Shown here piece after piece: positions 18,789 through 28,776 of a DNA stretch of 64,000 bases; the first letter of the stretch is position 1; the number at the start of each line of letters is the position of its first letter. This stretch comes from Lewinellaceae bacterium (lineage in GTDB: Bacteria > Bacteroidota > Bacteroidia > Chitinophagales > Saprospiraceae). The notes beneath the pieces were generated by a model. It made no database searches and was not told the DNA's origin. It saw only the letters and a program-made list of their open reading frames with translations. Location: the NCBI GenBank assembly GCA_020636005.1, contig JACJYR010000003.1, positions 496,001 to 560,000 on the forward strand, read 5' to 3'. The translations under genes were made by a program, and so were the position numbers.

Positions 18789-21700
18789 ATGATTCTCTCT
18801 TCGGCAACCCAAGCTCCAAAATCTACGCCGTCCAAACCAGCCAAACTTTGCCGGTAGAGGACATCCAAAAACTCACCTGGCTCTTCGGCAACGAACCGCT
18901 CATCGAAGCGGAAACTCTCACCGACCCCTTCGTCGGCCCCCGTGCGGCGATGGTCACACCGTGGAGCACCAACGCCGTGGAAATCACGCAGAACATGGCC
19001 ATCCAAGGCATCGTGCGCATGGAGGAGTTTTTCCGGTTGAACGAAGGCGGCACCTACGACCCCATGCTCTCGCAGAAATTTGCGGAGCTGAACCAGGATA
19101 TTTTCACCATCCACCACGAACCTGACCCCATCCTCGAAATCGACGACATCGCCGCCTTCAACGAGCAGGAAGGGCTGGCGCTCAGCGCAGAAGAAGTCGA
19201 ATATTTGAACGGTGTCTCCAAAAAATTGGCCGACCGCTGACCGACTCGGAGGTCTTCGGTTTCTCGCAGGTGAACAGCGAGCACTGCCGCCACAAGATTT
19301 TCAACGGGACGTTCGTGATTGACGGCGAGGAAAAAGAAACCTCGCTTTTAAACTCATCAAAAAACCTCGCAGACACACCCCAACGACATCGTGTCCGCCT
19401 ACAAGGACAATGTGGCATTTTGAAAGGTCCCACTGTCACGCAGTTTGCCCCGAAGCGACCCGATGTGCCTGATTTTTTATGAAAAAAAATCCTTCGACTC
19501 GGTGCTGTCGCTGAAGGCGGAGACGCACAATTTCCCCACCACCGTCGAGCCGTTCAACGGAGCGGCGACGGCTCAGGCGGCGAGATTAGAGACAGGCTGG
19601 CAGGTGGGAAAGGCTCGCTGCCGCTGGCGGGGACGGCGGTTTATATGACGGCGTACCCACGTTTGCCCCTGACCCCTAAAGGGGAACCCACGGACGCCAA
19701 TGCCGTGGGTAGCCAAGACACTTCCCTTGCGAGCGACCAACTATCAAATTCGCAGACCAGAGCGTCGTCAGGTTCCCCTTTAGGGGTCAGGGGCCTGCAG
19801 ACACCTCCCCTGCGAGCGACAAATCATCAAATTCGCAGACCATTGCCTCGTCAGGTTCTACTTTAGAGCCTGTCCCGAATTTATTTCGGGAGGTCAGGGG
19901 CCAAGACACCTCCCTTGCGAGCGACAAATCATCAAATTCGCAGACCGATGCGTCGTCAGGTCCCCCTCTAGGGGTCAGGGGGCTGGGGCATGGCCGAACG
20001 CAGATGGCTCTACCAAACCCCGCTCGATATTTTGATAAAAGCCAGCAACGGCGCTTCCGACTTCGGCAATAAATTCGGGCAACCGCTCATCGCTGGCTCG
20101 CTGCTCACTTTTGAGCATGAAGAAGCAGGCCGCCAACTCGGCTTCGACAAGGTCATCATGCTGGCTTACGGTATCGGCTACGGCAAGGCCGAACAGGCGC
20201 TGAAAGGTCATCCCAAGGCGGGCGATAAAATCGTCGTGATGGGCGGCGACAACTACCGCATCGGCATGGGCGGAGCAGCGGTTTCTTCGGCAGATACGGG
20301 CGAATTCAACACGGCCATCACCCTCAACGCCGTGCAGCGTTCCAATCCCGAAATGCAGAAGCGGGTGGCGAATGCCGTGCGGGGCGTTGTGGAAAGCGAG
20401 GAAAATTTCATCGTCTCCATCCACGACCACGGGGCGGGCGGACACCTCAACTGCCTCTCCGAACTGGTGGAGGCCACCGGCGGCAAGATTGACCTCGACC
20501 GATTGCCCGTCGGCGACCCCACGTTATCGGCGAAAGAAATCATCGGCAACGAATCGCAGGAGCGGATGGGCCTCGTCGTTTCACCAAAAAACCTCGAAAC
20601 GCTGCGCAACATCGCCGAACGGGAACGGGCGCCGATGTACGAGGTCGGCGACGTGACGGGCGACATGCGCTTCACTTTCCAGTCCTCCGCCAAGGGCGAC
20701 AAACCGATGGATTTGGCACTGTCCGACATGTTCGGCAGCTCGCCGAAGACCATCATGAAGGACAAAAATTTGCTCCGCAAATACGCTGACGTGGATTATG
20801 ACGCTTCGCAAATTCAGGCGTACATCCGTGACGTACTGCGCCTCGAAGCCGTGGCCTGCAAGGACTGGCTGACGAACAAAGTGGACCGCTGCGTCGGCGG
20901 TCTCGTGGCCAAACAACAATGCGCCGGGCCGCTGCAACTCCCGCTCAACAACTGCGGCGTGATGTCCCTCGATTTCGACGGCAAAAGCGGCATCGCCACC
21001 TCCATCGGCCACAGTCCGGTGAGCGGCCTGATTGACCCCGTAGCAGGCAGCCGCAACTCCGTCGCCGAGGCGCTAACCAATATTGTTTGGGCACCGCTGG
21101 AGAAAGGCCTGCGTTCTGTCTCCCTCTCCGCCAACTGGATGTGGCCCTGCCGGAACGAGGGCGAGGATGCCCGTCTTTACGACGCCGTTGAGGCCATGTC
21201 GGACTTTGCCATTGCCCTCGGCATCAACATCCCGACGGGCAAGGACTCGCTTTCGATGAAACAGAAATACCCCGATGGCGAGGTGCTGTCGCCCGGCACG
21301 GTCATCGTGTCGGCGGCGGGGCATTGCGACGATAGGTATGGCATCGTGGAGCCTGTTTTGCAAAAAACAGGCGGCGATATTTACTACCTCAATTTATCGA
21401 AAGATAGTTTTGAATTGGGCGGTTCTTCCTTTGCCCAAACAAGAAATAAAGTGGGCGAAAAAGCGCCGACCATCAGCGATGCCGCCTACTTCGCCAAGGC
21501 GTTTGATGCTTTGCAAAATTTGATAAAAATGGCCTTGTGGTCGCTGGTCACGACGTTTCGGCAGGTGGCCTTTTGACCTGCTTGCTGGAAATGTGTTTCG
21601 CTGACGTGAACCTCGGAGCCGAGATTGATTTGACCCAAATTGGCGAAGCCGACTCCGTAAAATTGCTTTTTTCGGAAAACTGCGGGTGGTCATTCAGGCA

Positions 21701-22747
21701 AAAGATGCGTCGGTGGAAAAGCTGCTGAACGAGTCAGGCATTTCATTTTTTCAAAATCGGAAAAGCCACCTCCACGCCTGTTCTTTCCGTGAAAAATGGC
21801 GCTGAAACACACACATTTGACATCGCCGAACTACGGGACGTCTGGTACGAAAAACCTCCTACCTCCTTGACCGCCACCAGACGGCGAACGGCTTGTCGGA
21901 GGTTCGTTTCAACAACTACAAAAAGCAGCCGCTGCACTATGTTTTCCCAAAAAATTTCACCGGAAAACGCCCCGTGCGGAGGAAGGCAAGCCCCATCATC
22001 AAAGCCGCCATCATCCGGGAAAAGGGCAGCAACTCTGAGCGGGAAATGGCCCACGCCATGTACCTCGCTTACTTCGACGTGAAGGACGTTCACATGACCG
22101 ACCTTATCAGCGGTCGGGAGACGCTGGAGGACGTGCGCTTCATCGGTGCCGTGGGCGGCTTCTCCAACTCCGACGTGCTCGGCTCGGCGAAGGGCTGGGC
22201 AGGCGCATTTCTCTACAACGAAAAAGCCAAGCGGACGCTCGATAATTTCTTCAAGCGGGACGATGTGTTGTCCGTCGGTATCTGCAACGGCTGCCAGTTG
22301 TTTGTGGAGTTGAACCTCATCAACCCCGAACACGCCACACCGCCGAAGATGCTGCACAACGATTCGCACAAGCACGAGAGCATCTTCACTTCAGTCGTTA
22401 TTCCCGAAAACAACTCTGTGATGCTGCACTCGCTGGCGGGCTGCCGCCTCGGCATTTGGGTGAGCCACGGGAGGGCAAATTCCACCTGCCACTGCCTGAG
22501 AGCGAGTACAACATTGTCGGCAAAATTCGGCTACGATGCCTACCCCGCCAACCCGAACGGCAGCGACTACAACGCCGCCATGCTCGCCAGCGCCGATGGC
22601 CGCCACCTGGTGACGATGCCGCACTTCGAGCGCCTGATGTTCCGGTGGAATTGGGCGAACTATCCGGCGGATAGGCAGTGGGACGATATTTCGCCGTGGG
22701 CAGAGGCGTTTTTGAATGCGAGGCGGTGGCTGGAGGGACATGCCTGA
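18789..22747 (+). pseudogene. purL: phosphoribosylformylglycinamidine synthase (FGAM synthetase, PurL), full length but frameshifted and interrupted by a repeat insertion
   Basis: The large single-chain FGAM synthetase converts FGAR, ATP and glutamine to FGAM in purine synthesis. All parts can be traced: N-terminal domain (GNPSSKIYAVQ), linker (FSQVNSEHCRHKIF), first synthetase half (LKAETHNFPTTVEPFNGAAT, AGTAVYMT), long intact stretch 19990-21576 (ERRWLYQTP, ASDFGNKFGQPL), second half (AGHDVSAGGLL) and the glutamine amidotransferase domain with its nucleophile motif (GICNGCQL) and C-terminal ANYPADRQWDDISPWAEAF. The frame is lost by single-base indels near 18,797, 19,235, 19,345-19,420, 19,480, 19,580, 21,530, 21,680, 21,750, 21,855, 22,465 and 22,520. 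Sequence 19666-19982 replaces a short loop and brings in two in-frame TAG stops. Every block is conserved, so long decay is unlikely. Either purL died recently, with another route for this step, or many indels are sequence errors. Confidence 0.85.
19666..19982. repeat. MITE-like insertion inside purL: three tandem units with inverted ends and nested hairpins
   Basis: A 23-bp segment at 19666-19688 is repeated exactly in inverse at 19771-19793. A further hairpin lies at 19687-19709 (CCCACGG/CCGTGGG). Three direct units follow, 19713-19793, 19794-19900 and 19901-19982, each containing a variant of 'gcgagcgac..atcaaattcgcagacc' and ending in a 'cccct..aggggtcagggg' hairpin. Unit 2 is longer because it holds an extra hairpin with CCCGAA/TTCGGG arms. 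It sits exactly at the PurL loop between MTAYPRL and ERRWLYQTP, where family members have only about ten residues. In the purL frame it reads through at first but has TAG stops in units 2 and 3. Confidence 0.8.
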
Positions 22748-22795
22748 ACTGCATCATTGACAAAACTGATTTAAATTGCACCAAAAGAAAAAAAT

Positions 22796-22953
22796 ATGCA
22801 GGCCATCAAACAGCCAATGACCAATGCCCAACTCGAAATCCTCAAAGCTTTTTCTCACAACTTGAGCGAGAAGGACTTGATGGATTTGCGGAAAATGATC
22901 GCCGATTTTTTTTGCTGAAAAAGCCATCTCCGAAGCCTGTAAAGCCTGGTAGG
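22796..22953 (+). pseudogene. small helical protein, antitoxin-like, frameshifted
   Basis: An ATG at 22796 opens MQAIKQPMTNAQLEILKAF, followed by a helix with SHNLSEKDLMDLRKMIADFF. A run of eight T's (~22,906-22,913) then puts a TGA in frame. In the next frame the protein goes on as AEKAISEACKAW and stops at 22951-22953. The pattern 'lqlE.LK.FS..L.e.el.elk..la.ffa.ka...a...w' resembles short proteins that often precede toxin genes in Bacteroidota and cyanobacteria. No toxin is recognised downstream. It lies 48 bp after purL, and the stretch 22954-23128 shows nothing I can name. Confidence 0.35.
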
Positions 22954-23128
22954 TTAAAGCCTAAACAGCCGAAGAGGTTGACCGCTTGTATAAGGCCTTT
23001 CACCATAAAGGTTATGTTTCTCCAAAGGCACTCCAATGCTTATTCAGACGATGGGAGTCAGTCTCTCCTTCGGATTGAAAAGGATAAAAATAATTCGCTG
23101 AATTCAGTTTCTGTTACCGCCGTATCAA

Positions 23129-23156
23129 TTGCCATTTTCCCCTTGCCTTAACTTTG
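23129..23156 (+). promoter_or_regulatory. predicted promoter of the glucosidase gene
   Basis: TTG at 23129-23131, then 17 bp, then TAACTTTG at 23149-23156 fits the Flavobacterium-type consensus TTG-N17-23-TAnnTTTG. Transcription would start about 10-15 bp before the ATG at 23175, giving a very short leader. Confidence 0.6.
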
Positions 23157-23174
23157 CCCGAAAATCCTTAGCCA

Positions 23175-25904
23175 ATGAAAAACAATTCATTATCCAAAGA
23201 AGAACAGCGCCTCAACGATTACCGCCAAAACGGCAGACCCTGGCTCAAATGGGGCCCTTACCTTTCCGAACGCCAATGGGGCACTGTCCGGGAAGACTAC
23301 AGCGAGGGCGGCACAGCCTGGGACTTTTTCCCGCACGACCACGCCCGCTCAAAGTCCTATCGCTGGGGCGAGGACGGCCTGGCGGGCATCAGCGATGAAC
23401 TGCAACAGTTGTGTTTTGCAGTCGCCCTGTGGAACGGCAACGACCCCATCCTGAAAGAGCGCCTGTTCGGGCTGACCGGCTCGGAGGGCAACCACGGCGA
23501 GGATGTCAAGGAACTCTATTATTACCTTGACAATACGCCGACGCACGCTTATATGAAACACCTTTATAAATACCCACAGGCTGCTTATCCATATAGCTGG
23601 CTTTTAGCGGAAAACCGCCGACGGGGAAGGAACGAACAGGAATTTGAGTTGCTGGATACGGGCATATTCAACGACAATAAATACTTCGATGTATATACTG
23701 AATATGCCAAGGCATCGGAGGAAGATATTTTAATAAAAATAAGCGTATATAACAGGGGCAAGGAAGCCGCACCAATTAAGGTGCTACCGACTTTATGGTT
23801 CAGGAATTTATGGTCATTTGGTTTAATCGAAAACAAGCCATTCATGTCGCTGCAATATGCAAACGGAGTGAGTGATATAGTAAAAGCTTCGCACCCCGAA
23901 ATAGGCGATTATTATTTCTATTTTGAAAAACCCAATGCCCACCTATTTACCGAAAATGAGACGAATACAGAGCGGCTCTATAATTTCCCCAACGACCAAC
24001 CCTATAAAAAAGACGCATTCCATAAAGCGGTCATTGAACGGCAAATGGATTGGATTTCAGCAAAGACTGAAGGCACCAAATTCGCCCCACTGTACGAGCG
24101 GACAATAGCAGGCGGCGGATCGGTCGAATTCCGCCTCCGCCTCAGCAAGAAAATGGTGGGCAAAGACCCGCTCGGCGCAGATTTCGAGACCGTTTTTTCA
24201 CAGCGGAAAAATGAAGCCGACGAATTTTATACAACCATTTTTCCGGCAGGCACAACGTACAACAAACAACCAACAACCAACAACGATCAACAAAACATCC
24301 AGCGACAGGCCCTTGCCGGCATGCTCTGGAGCAAGCAATATTTCAACATTGACATCCCCCGCTGGCTCAATGGCGACCCCGGCCAGCCCGCTCCACCGGA
24401 AAGCCGCAAAAACGGACGAAACAGCCAATGGCACAGCCTCAACAATGAGGACATCATCTCCATGCCCGACAAATGGGAATACCCCTGGTACGCTGCCTGG
24501 GACCTGGCTTTCCACTGCGTGCCGCTGGCGATGGTGGATGCCAATTTTGCCAAAAACCAATTGATTTTATTCCTCCGGGAATGGTACATGCACCCCAATG
24601 GCCAGATTCCAGCCTACGAATGGGCTTTCGGCGACGTGAACCCGCCCGTTCATGCGTGGTCGTGCCTGCAGGTTTTCAAAATGGACCGGGACAAAACGGG
24701 CACTGCCGACTTTGATTTCCTGAAAAGGGTGTTCCAAAAACTGCTGTTAAACTTCACCTGGTGGGTGAACCGTAAGGACTCGCAAGGCAAGAACGTCTTC
24801 GAGGGCGGTTTCCTCGGCCTCGACAACATCGGCGTGTTCGACCGCAGCGCCCCGCTGCCAGGCGGCGGCCACCTCGAACAGGCCGACGGCACGGCATGGA
24901 TGGCCATGTACTGCCTCAACATGCTGGAAATGGCGCTGCTGCTCTGCGAAGAAGACCAAAGCTACGAGGACGTGGCCACCAAGTTTTTTGAGCATTTCGT
25001 GTATATCGCCGAAAGCCTCAACCGCATCGGCAAGGACTGGACCGGTGCTTGGGACGAGGAAGAAGGCTTCTTTTACGACATCCTCGCACTGCCGGGCCAC
25101 CGTTACCACCCGCTCAAAGTGCGTTCGCTGGTGGGCCTCAGCACCATGTTCGCCGTGCTGCGCATCACTGACCAAACGCTAGACCGGGTGCCGGATTTCC
25201 GCAAGCGTTTTAACTGGTTCCTCAACTACCGCCGCCAACTGGCCGACTACCAGGTGGCGCACAATGTCGGCCACAACAGCGATGTGCTGTTGTCCCTGAC
25301 ACATCCCGACCGCCTTCGCCGCCTGCTCCATGCAATGTTGGACGAAAATGAATTCCTTTCAAAAGGCGGCATCCGTTCGGTGTCGAAGATCCACGAAACG
25401 CCCTATGTGGTAAACATCGAAGGGCAGGACTTTGGGCTGCAATACGAGCCGGGGGAAAGCACGACCGGCCTCTTCGGCGGCAACTCCAACTGGCGTGGGC
25501 CAGTCTGGTTCCCCATGAATTACCTGCTGATCAATTCCTTGCGGGAATACCACACTTATTTTCAGGATGACTTCAAAGTGGAGTGCCCGACCGGCTCCGG
25601 TCAATGGATGAACCTGGGCAAAGTGGCCGACGACCTCTCCCGCCGCCTGATTTCAAATTTTGAAAAAGGCGAACATGGCGAACGGCCCTGCCACGGTGGG
25701 GAGGAACGCTACGCCACCGACCCGCATTTCAAAGACCTCGTTTTGTTCTATGAATATTTTCATGGGGACACGGCGAGGGGCGTCGGGGCTTCCCACCAAA
25801 CGGGTTGGACTGGCGTTGTGGCGGAGTTGATTTCGAGCATTGGGAAACAAGAAAATAAAATGGGAAAAATGGAACAGCAAAAAGCTGGACTTGAAACTGT
25901 GTAG
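23175..25904 (+). CDS. GH63-type glucosidase (MGH1-like alpha/alpha-barrel hydrolase)
   Basis: The 909-residue protein matches the cytoplasmic 'glucosidase' group of family GH63, which hydrolyses alpha-glucosidic bonds in oligosaccharides or mannosylglycerate-like compounds. Cues are the N-terminal RLNDYRQNGRPWLKWGPYLS and WGTVREDYSEGG, the centre WDLAFHCVPLAMVDANFAK and AYEWAFGDVNPPVHAW (a usual position for a catalytic Asp), and the C-terminal GNSNWRGPVWFPMNYLLI. There is no signal peptide, so it acts in the cytoplasm. Residues ~361-374 (NKQPTTNNDQQN) are encoded by a short-word repeat at 24259-24296 and look like a small in-frame insertion. It has its own promoter and terminator. The true substrate is not known. 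Confidence 0.88.
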   Translation: MKNNSLSKEEQRLNDYRQNGRPWLKWGPYLSERQWGTVREDYSEGGTAWDFFPHDHARSKSYRWGEDGLAGISDELQQLCFAVALWNGNDPILKERLFGLTGSEGNHGEDVKELYYYLDNTPTHAYMKHLYKYPQAAYPYSWLLAENRRRGRNEQEFELLDTGIFNDNKYFDVYTEYAKASEEDILIKISVYNRGKEAAPIKVLPTLWFRNLWSFGLIENKPFMSLQYANGVSDIVKASHPEIGDYYFYFEKPNAHLFTENETNTERLYNFPNDQPYKKDAFHKAVIERQMDWISAKTEGTKFAPLYERTIAGGGSVEFRLRLSKKMVGKDPLGADFETVFSQRKNEADEFYTTIFPAGTTYNKQPTTNNDQQNIQRQALAGMLWSKQYFNIDIPRWLNGDPGQPAPPESRKNGRNSQWHSLNNEDIISMPDKWEYPWYAAWDLAFHCVPLAMVDANFAKNQLILFLREWYMHPNGQIPAYEWAFGDVNPPVHAWSCLQVFKMDRDKTGTADFDFLKRVFQKLLLNFTWWVNRKDSQGKNVFEGGFLGLDNIGVFDRSAPLPGGGHLEQADGTAWMAMYCLNMLEMALLLCEEDQSYEDVATKFFEHFVYIAESLNRIGKDWTGAWDEEEGFFYDILALPGHRYHPLKVRSLVGLSTMFAVLRITDQTLDRVPDFRKRFNWFLNYRRQLADYQVAHNVGHNSDVLLSLTHPDRLRRLLHAMLDENEFLSKGGIRSVSKIHETPYVVNIEGQDFGLQYEPGESTTGLFGGNSNWRGPVWFPMNYLLINSLREYHTYFQDDFKVECPTGSGQWMNLGKVADDLSRRLISNFEKGEHGERPCHGGEERYATDPHFKDLVLFYEYFHGDTARGVGASHQTGWTGVVAELISSIGKQENKMGKMEQQKAGLETV
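24259..24296. repeat. short-word repeat inside the glucosidase coding region
   Basis: The stretch repeats 'caac/caacaa' words (aacaaacaaccaacaacc...) and encodes a low-complexity N/Q/T/P segment between two well-conserved parts of the enzyme. The reading frame is kept. Confidence 0.6.
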
Positions 25905-25923
25905 GCTACCATTTTTTCTATAC

Positions 25924-25963
25924 ATAAAGCCGCTGCTTTTTATGAACAGCGGCTTTATTCTTT
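25924..25963 (+). terminator. rho-independent terminator of the glucosidase gene
   Basis: A perfect 12-bp stem (25924-25935 with 25947-25958) and an 11-nt loop are followed by TCTTT. It begins 19 bp after the stop codon. Confidence 0.85.
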
Positions 25964-26004
25964 AACCTATTTTCAGCCGAAATTGTAGCAATTATGCTCC
26001 GGCA

Positions 26005-26130
26005 ACATATTCTTGCTTTTGCAACTATGGTGTTGTTTGGGCCCGCACCCGCAATTTTTGGCTGGTGGCGGGCATCCATGCCTTGGTGGATTTACTGTCG
26101 AATTTTATAGAGGTCATATTTCCGGGTTAA
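26005..26130 (+). pseudogene. possible remnant of a CPBP-family (CAAX protease-like) membrane protein
   Basis: In one frame the DNA reads YGVVWARTRNFWLVAGIHAL, then VDLLSNF and a stop at 26128. This resembles the last transmembrane segment of CPBP intramembrane proteases (pattern 'G..Y.RTRN.W.....HAL.D'). The preceding helix (ILAFA) continues in a neighbouring frame. There is no start and no N-terminal part, so only the end of a gene is left. The rest of the gap 25905-26400 holds the terminator above and a possible small gene. The assignment rests on ~35 residues read by eye. Confidence 0.35.
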
Positions 26131-26257
26131 TTATTTATGCGAATGGATTGCCTGATTGCTTCCTTCCACCCTTCGCCCCAATTCACACTGCATCAAGCCT
26201 AAATGGTGAGCCAATAAAAATGCGTGAGGCAATCCTAAAGGCAACAATTTGGTCAGC

Positions 26258-26395
26258 ATGGAACAAACGAAGTTTCGTGAGTTCTTTTACAGAAAAATAA
26301 CTTCTTTTATTGATTGGATACCGATATTGCGCCCTTACTTTTCGGAAGCCAGGATTTCGGGAAATGGCTTTTTTGAAATGCTAAACAGAAACTGA
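26258..26395 (+). CDS. possible small protein of 45 residues upstream of the GH3 gene
   Basis: An ATG at 26258 opens MEQTKFREFFYRKITSFIDW, followed by a stretch of mixed aromatic and basic residues, and stops at 26393-26395, only 5 bp before the GH3 start. The composition looks protein-like, but no family is recognised. It may be a leader gene or chance. Confidence 0.25.
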   Translation: MEQTKFREFFYRKITSFIDWIPILRPYFSEARISGNGFFEMLNRN

Positions 26396-26400
26396 ATTGC

Positions 26401-28770
26401 ATGAAACTTAACAAAATCCGGGTAGCGGCGCTTACCCCTGTCCTAATTTTACTAGTTGCACTTACCTTCCTGACGGCCAGCCAAAAGACCGGTACAGAGC
26501 GGCTATTTTACAAAGATGCTTCCCAATCCACTGATGCCCGTGTGAATGACCTCCTCGCTAAAATGACCCTGGAGGAAAAACTGGCGCAAATCCAATGTAT
26601 CTGGCAAAAAAAGGCAGCTTTTATCGACAGCAAGGGAGACCTGCTTCCCGACAGCGCTGCGGTTTACCTGAAAAACGGTATTGGCCAAATCGGGAGGCCG
26701 AGCGAAGGTTTCGACCGCTCAAAAAACACGGGCCGCAATGCCGCCGAGATGGCCCGTTTCACCAACCAGATTCAAAAATATTTAGTAGAAAACACCCGCC
26801 TGGGCATCCCTGCCATGTTCCATGAAGAATGCCTGCACGGCCACGCTGCCAAGGATGCGACGAGCTTCCCGCAACCCATTGGCCTTGGCAGTACCTGGAA
26901 CCGGCAACTGGTGGAAAACCTGTTTACCATGACTGCCCGTGAGGCCAGGGTAAGGGGTACCCATCAGGCGCTCACCCCCGTGGTGGACGTCGTGCGTGAC
27001 CCTCGGTGGGGGCGCACGGAAGAAACCTATGGCGAAGACCCTTACCTCTGTGGTGAAATTGGCCTGGCTGCCATTTTTGGCTTTCAGGGCAGGGGCGAAA
27101 CCATTGGCAATGAGCACGTTGTGGCCACACTGAAACACATGACAGGCCACGGGCAGCCGGAAGGCGGCAACAATATCAGCCCGGCGGATGTGCCGGAGCG
27201 CATGGTGCGAGAAATGTTCCTGCCGCCATTTAAAAAATGTGTGCAGCAAGGCCACGTGCGTAGCATCATGCCTTCCTACAATGAAATTGACGGCGTGCCG
27301 AGCCATGCCAGCAAGTGGTTGTTGCAGGATATCCTCCGTGGGGAATGGGGTTTCAAGGGCAACATCGTTTCCGATTACTATGCCATCCGGGAACTCTGCG
27401 ATCGCCATCACACCGTGCCCGACCACCAGGCAGCGGCTATCCAATCATTGACCACCGGCGTTGACCTCGAACTGCCGGAACAGGAAACCTACCACCTGCT
27501 CAAAGCGGTTTTTGAAAAAGGGGAATTGCCCATGAGCGTACTGGATACGGCAGTTGCCCGCAACCTCCGGCAGAAATTTGAACTGGGCCTTTTTGAAAAC
27601 CCCTATGTGGACGAAGCAAAGGCTGCCGCTGAAGTCGGCTCCGAAAAGAATGCAAAACTGGCCTTGCAAGCCGCCGAAGAGGCGATGGTGATGCTGCAAA
27701 ACAACAACAGCCTGGCGCCCATCAGCACGGACAAATACAAAACAATTGCCGTCATCGGCCCCAACGCCGACAAGGAACTGCTCGGCGGCTACAGCGACCA
27801 CCCAAAATATTTCGTCACCGTCCTGCAGGGCATCCGTGACAAAGTGGGCAGTAAAGCCAGGATACTCTACGCCGAAGGCTGTGGCATCACCCAACCGGGA
27901 AGCTGGTACCTCGACCCGGTCAACCCAACAGACCCTGCCGAGGACAGGAAAAAAATCGCCGCCGCAGTCGCTATTGCGAAACAGGCCGACCTGGTCATCC
28001 TTGCCGTAGGCGGCAATGAACTGACCAGCCGGGAGGCTTGGGCCGAAACCCACTTGGGCGACCGCACCAACCTTGAAATGGTGGGTTTGCAAAACGAACT
28101 GATTGACAAAATTGCAGCTACGGGCAAACCCATCATAGGGCTGCTGTTCAATGGCAGGCCATTGGCGGTTCAAAACCTGTCGGCAAAGGCATCCACGGTC
28201 TTTGAATGCTGGTACCTCGGCCAGGAATGTGGGCGGGCCGTGGCCAATGTACTGTTCGGCGATGTAAACCCCAGTGGCAAATTGCCCATCAGCTTCCCCC
28301 GCTCCGTGGGCCACATCCCCGCCTATTACAACTACAAACCTACTGCCCGCCGGGGCTATTTGTGGGACGATGTGTCGCCGCTTTATGCTTTTGGCTATGG
28401 CATGAGCTATACTTCTTTTGTTATTGGCGAACCAAAACTGGAAAAAAGCACCATCGGCCAGCGAGACAACGCCGTCGTCAGTGTGGAGGTAAAAAATACG
28501 GGAAACAGGGCAGGTAAAGAAGTGGTCCAGCTTTACATCCACGACAAAGTGGGCAGCGTGACCCGCCCCGTGAAAGAGCTGAAGGGTTTTGAAAAAATAG
28601 CACTCCAGCCCGGCGAGTCCAAAACCGTTAAATTCACTTTGACCCCAGAAGAGCTTTCGATGTGGGACATTGATATGAAATGGGTGGTCGAGCCTGGCGA
28701 ATTTGACATCATGGTGGGCAGTTCCTCCAGGACAGAAGATTTGAAAACAACCGTATTGACGGTGAAATAG
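26401..28770 (+). CDS. GH3 beta-glycosidase, probably beta-xylosidase or beta-glucosidase
   Basis: It has an N-terminal signal or anchor (VLILLVALTFLTAS) and then a full GH3 plan. The TIM barrel runs to ~residue 400 (RLGIPAMFHEECLHGH, PRWGRTEETYGEDPYL, and KHMTGHGQPEGG where most relatives have KH..G). The nucleophile region is GNIVSDYYAI with Asp325. An alpha/beta sandwich follows (IAVIGPNADKELLGGYS, ILAVGGNE), then a C-terminal FN3-like domain (VVSVEVKNTGNRAGKEVVQLY). The enzyme releases terminal sugars from beta-linked oligosaccharides in the periplasm. The genes behind it are xylulokinase and xylose isomerase, so beta-xylosidase activity is the better guess; the family alone does not decide. 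It starts the tight run that contains the defence pair. Confidence 0.9.
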   Translation: MKLNKIRVAALTPVLILLVALTFLTASQKTGTERLFYKDASQSTDARVNDLLAKMTLEEKLAQIQCIWQKKAAFIDSKGDLLPDSAAVYLKNGIGQIGRPSEGFDRSKNTGRNAAEMARFTNQIQKYLVENTRLGIPAMFHEECLHGHAAKDATSFPQPIGLGSTWNRQLVENLFTMTAREARVRGTHQALTPVVDVVRDPRWGRTEETYGEDPYLCGEIGLAAIFGFQGRGETIGNEHVVATLKHMTGHGQPEGGNNISPADVPERMVREMFLPPFKKCVQQGHVRSIMPSYNEIDGVPSHASKWLLQDILRGEWGFKGNIVSDYYAIRELCDRHHTVPDHQAAAIQSLTTGVDLELPEQETYHLLKAVFEKGELPMSVLDTAVARNLRQKFELGLFENPYVDEAKAAAEVGSEKNAKLALQAAEEAMVMLQNNNSLAPISTDKYKTIAVIGPNADKELLGGYSDHPKYFVTVLQGIRDKVGSKARILYAEGCGITQPGSWYLDPVNPTDPAEDRKKIAAAVAIAKQADLVILAVGGNELTSREAWAETHLGDRTNLEMVGLQNELIDKIAATGKPIIGLLFNGRPLAVQNLSAKASTVFECWYLGQECGRAVANVLFGDVNPSGKLPISFPRSVGHIPAYYNYKPTARRGYLWDDVSPLYAFGYGMSYTSFVIGEPKLEKSTIGQRDNAVVSVEVKNTGNRAGKEVVQLYIHDKVGSVTRPVKELKGFEKIALQPGESKTVKFTLTPEELSMWDIDMKWVVEPGEFDIMVGSSSRTEDLKTTVLTVK

Positions 28771-28776
28771 AAAACT

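Noticed and set aside
19713..19982. Possible CRISPR array
   Set aside because: The three units are unequal (81, 107, 82 bp), contain hairpins, have no distinct spacers, and no cas gene is near.
26013..26300. 95-codon gene upstream of GH3
   Set aside because: The peptide is not protein-like, and the better reading in another frame resembles a CPBP remnant.
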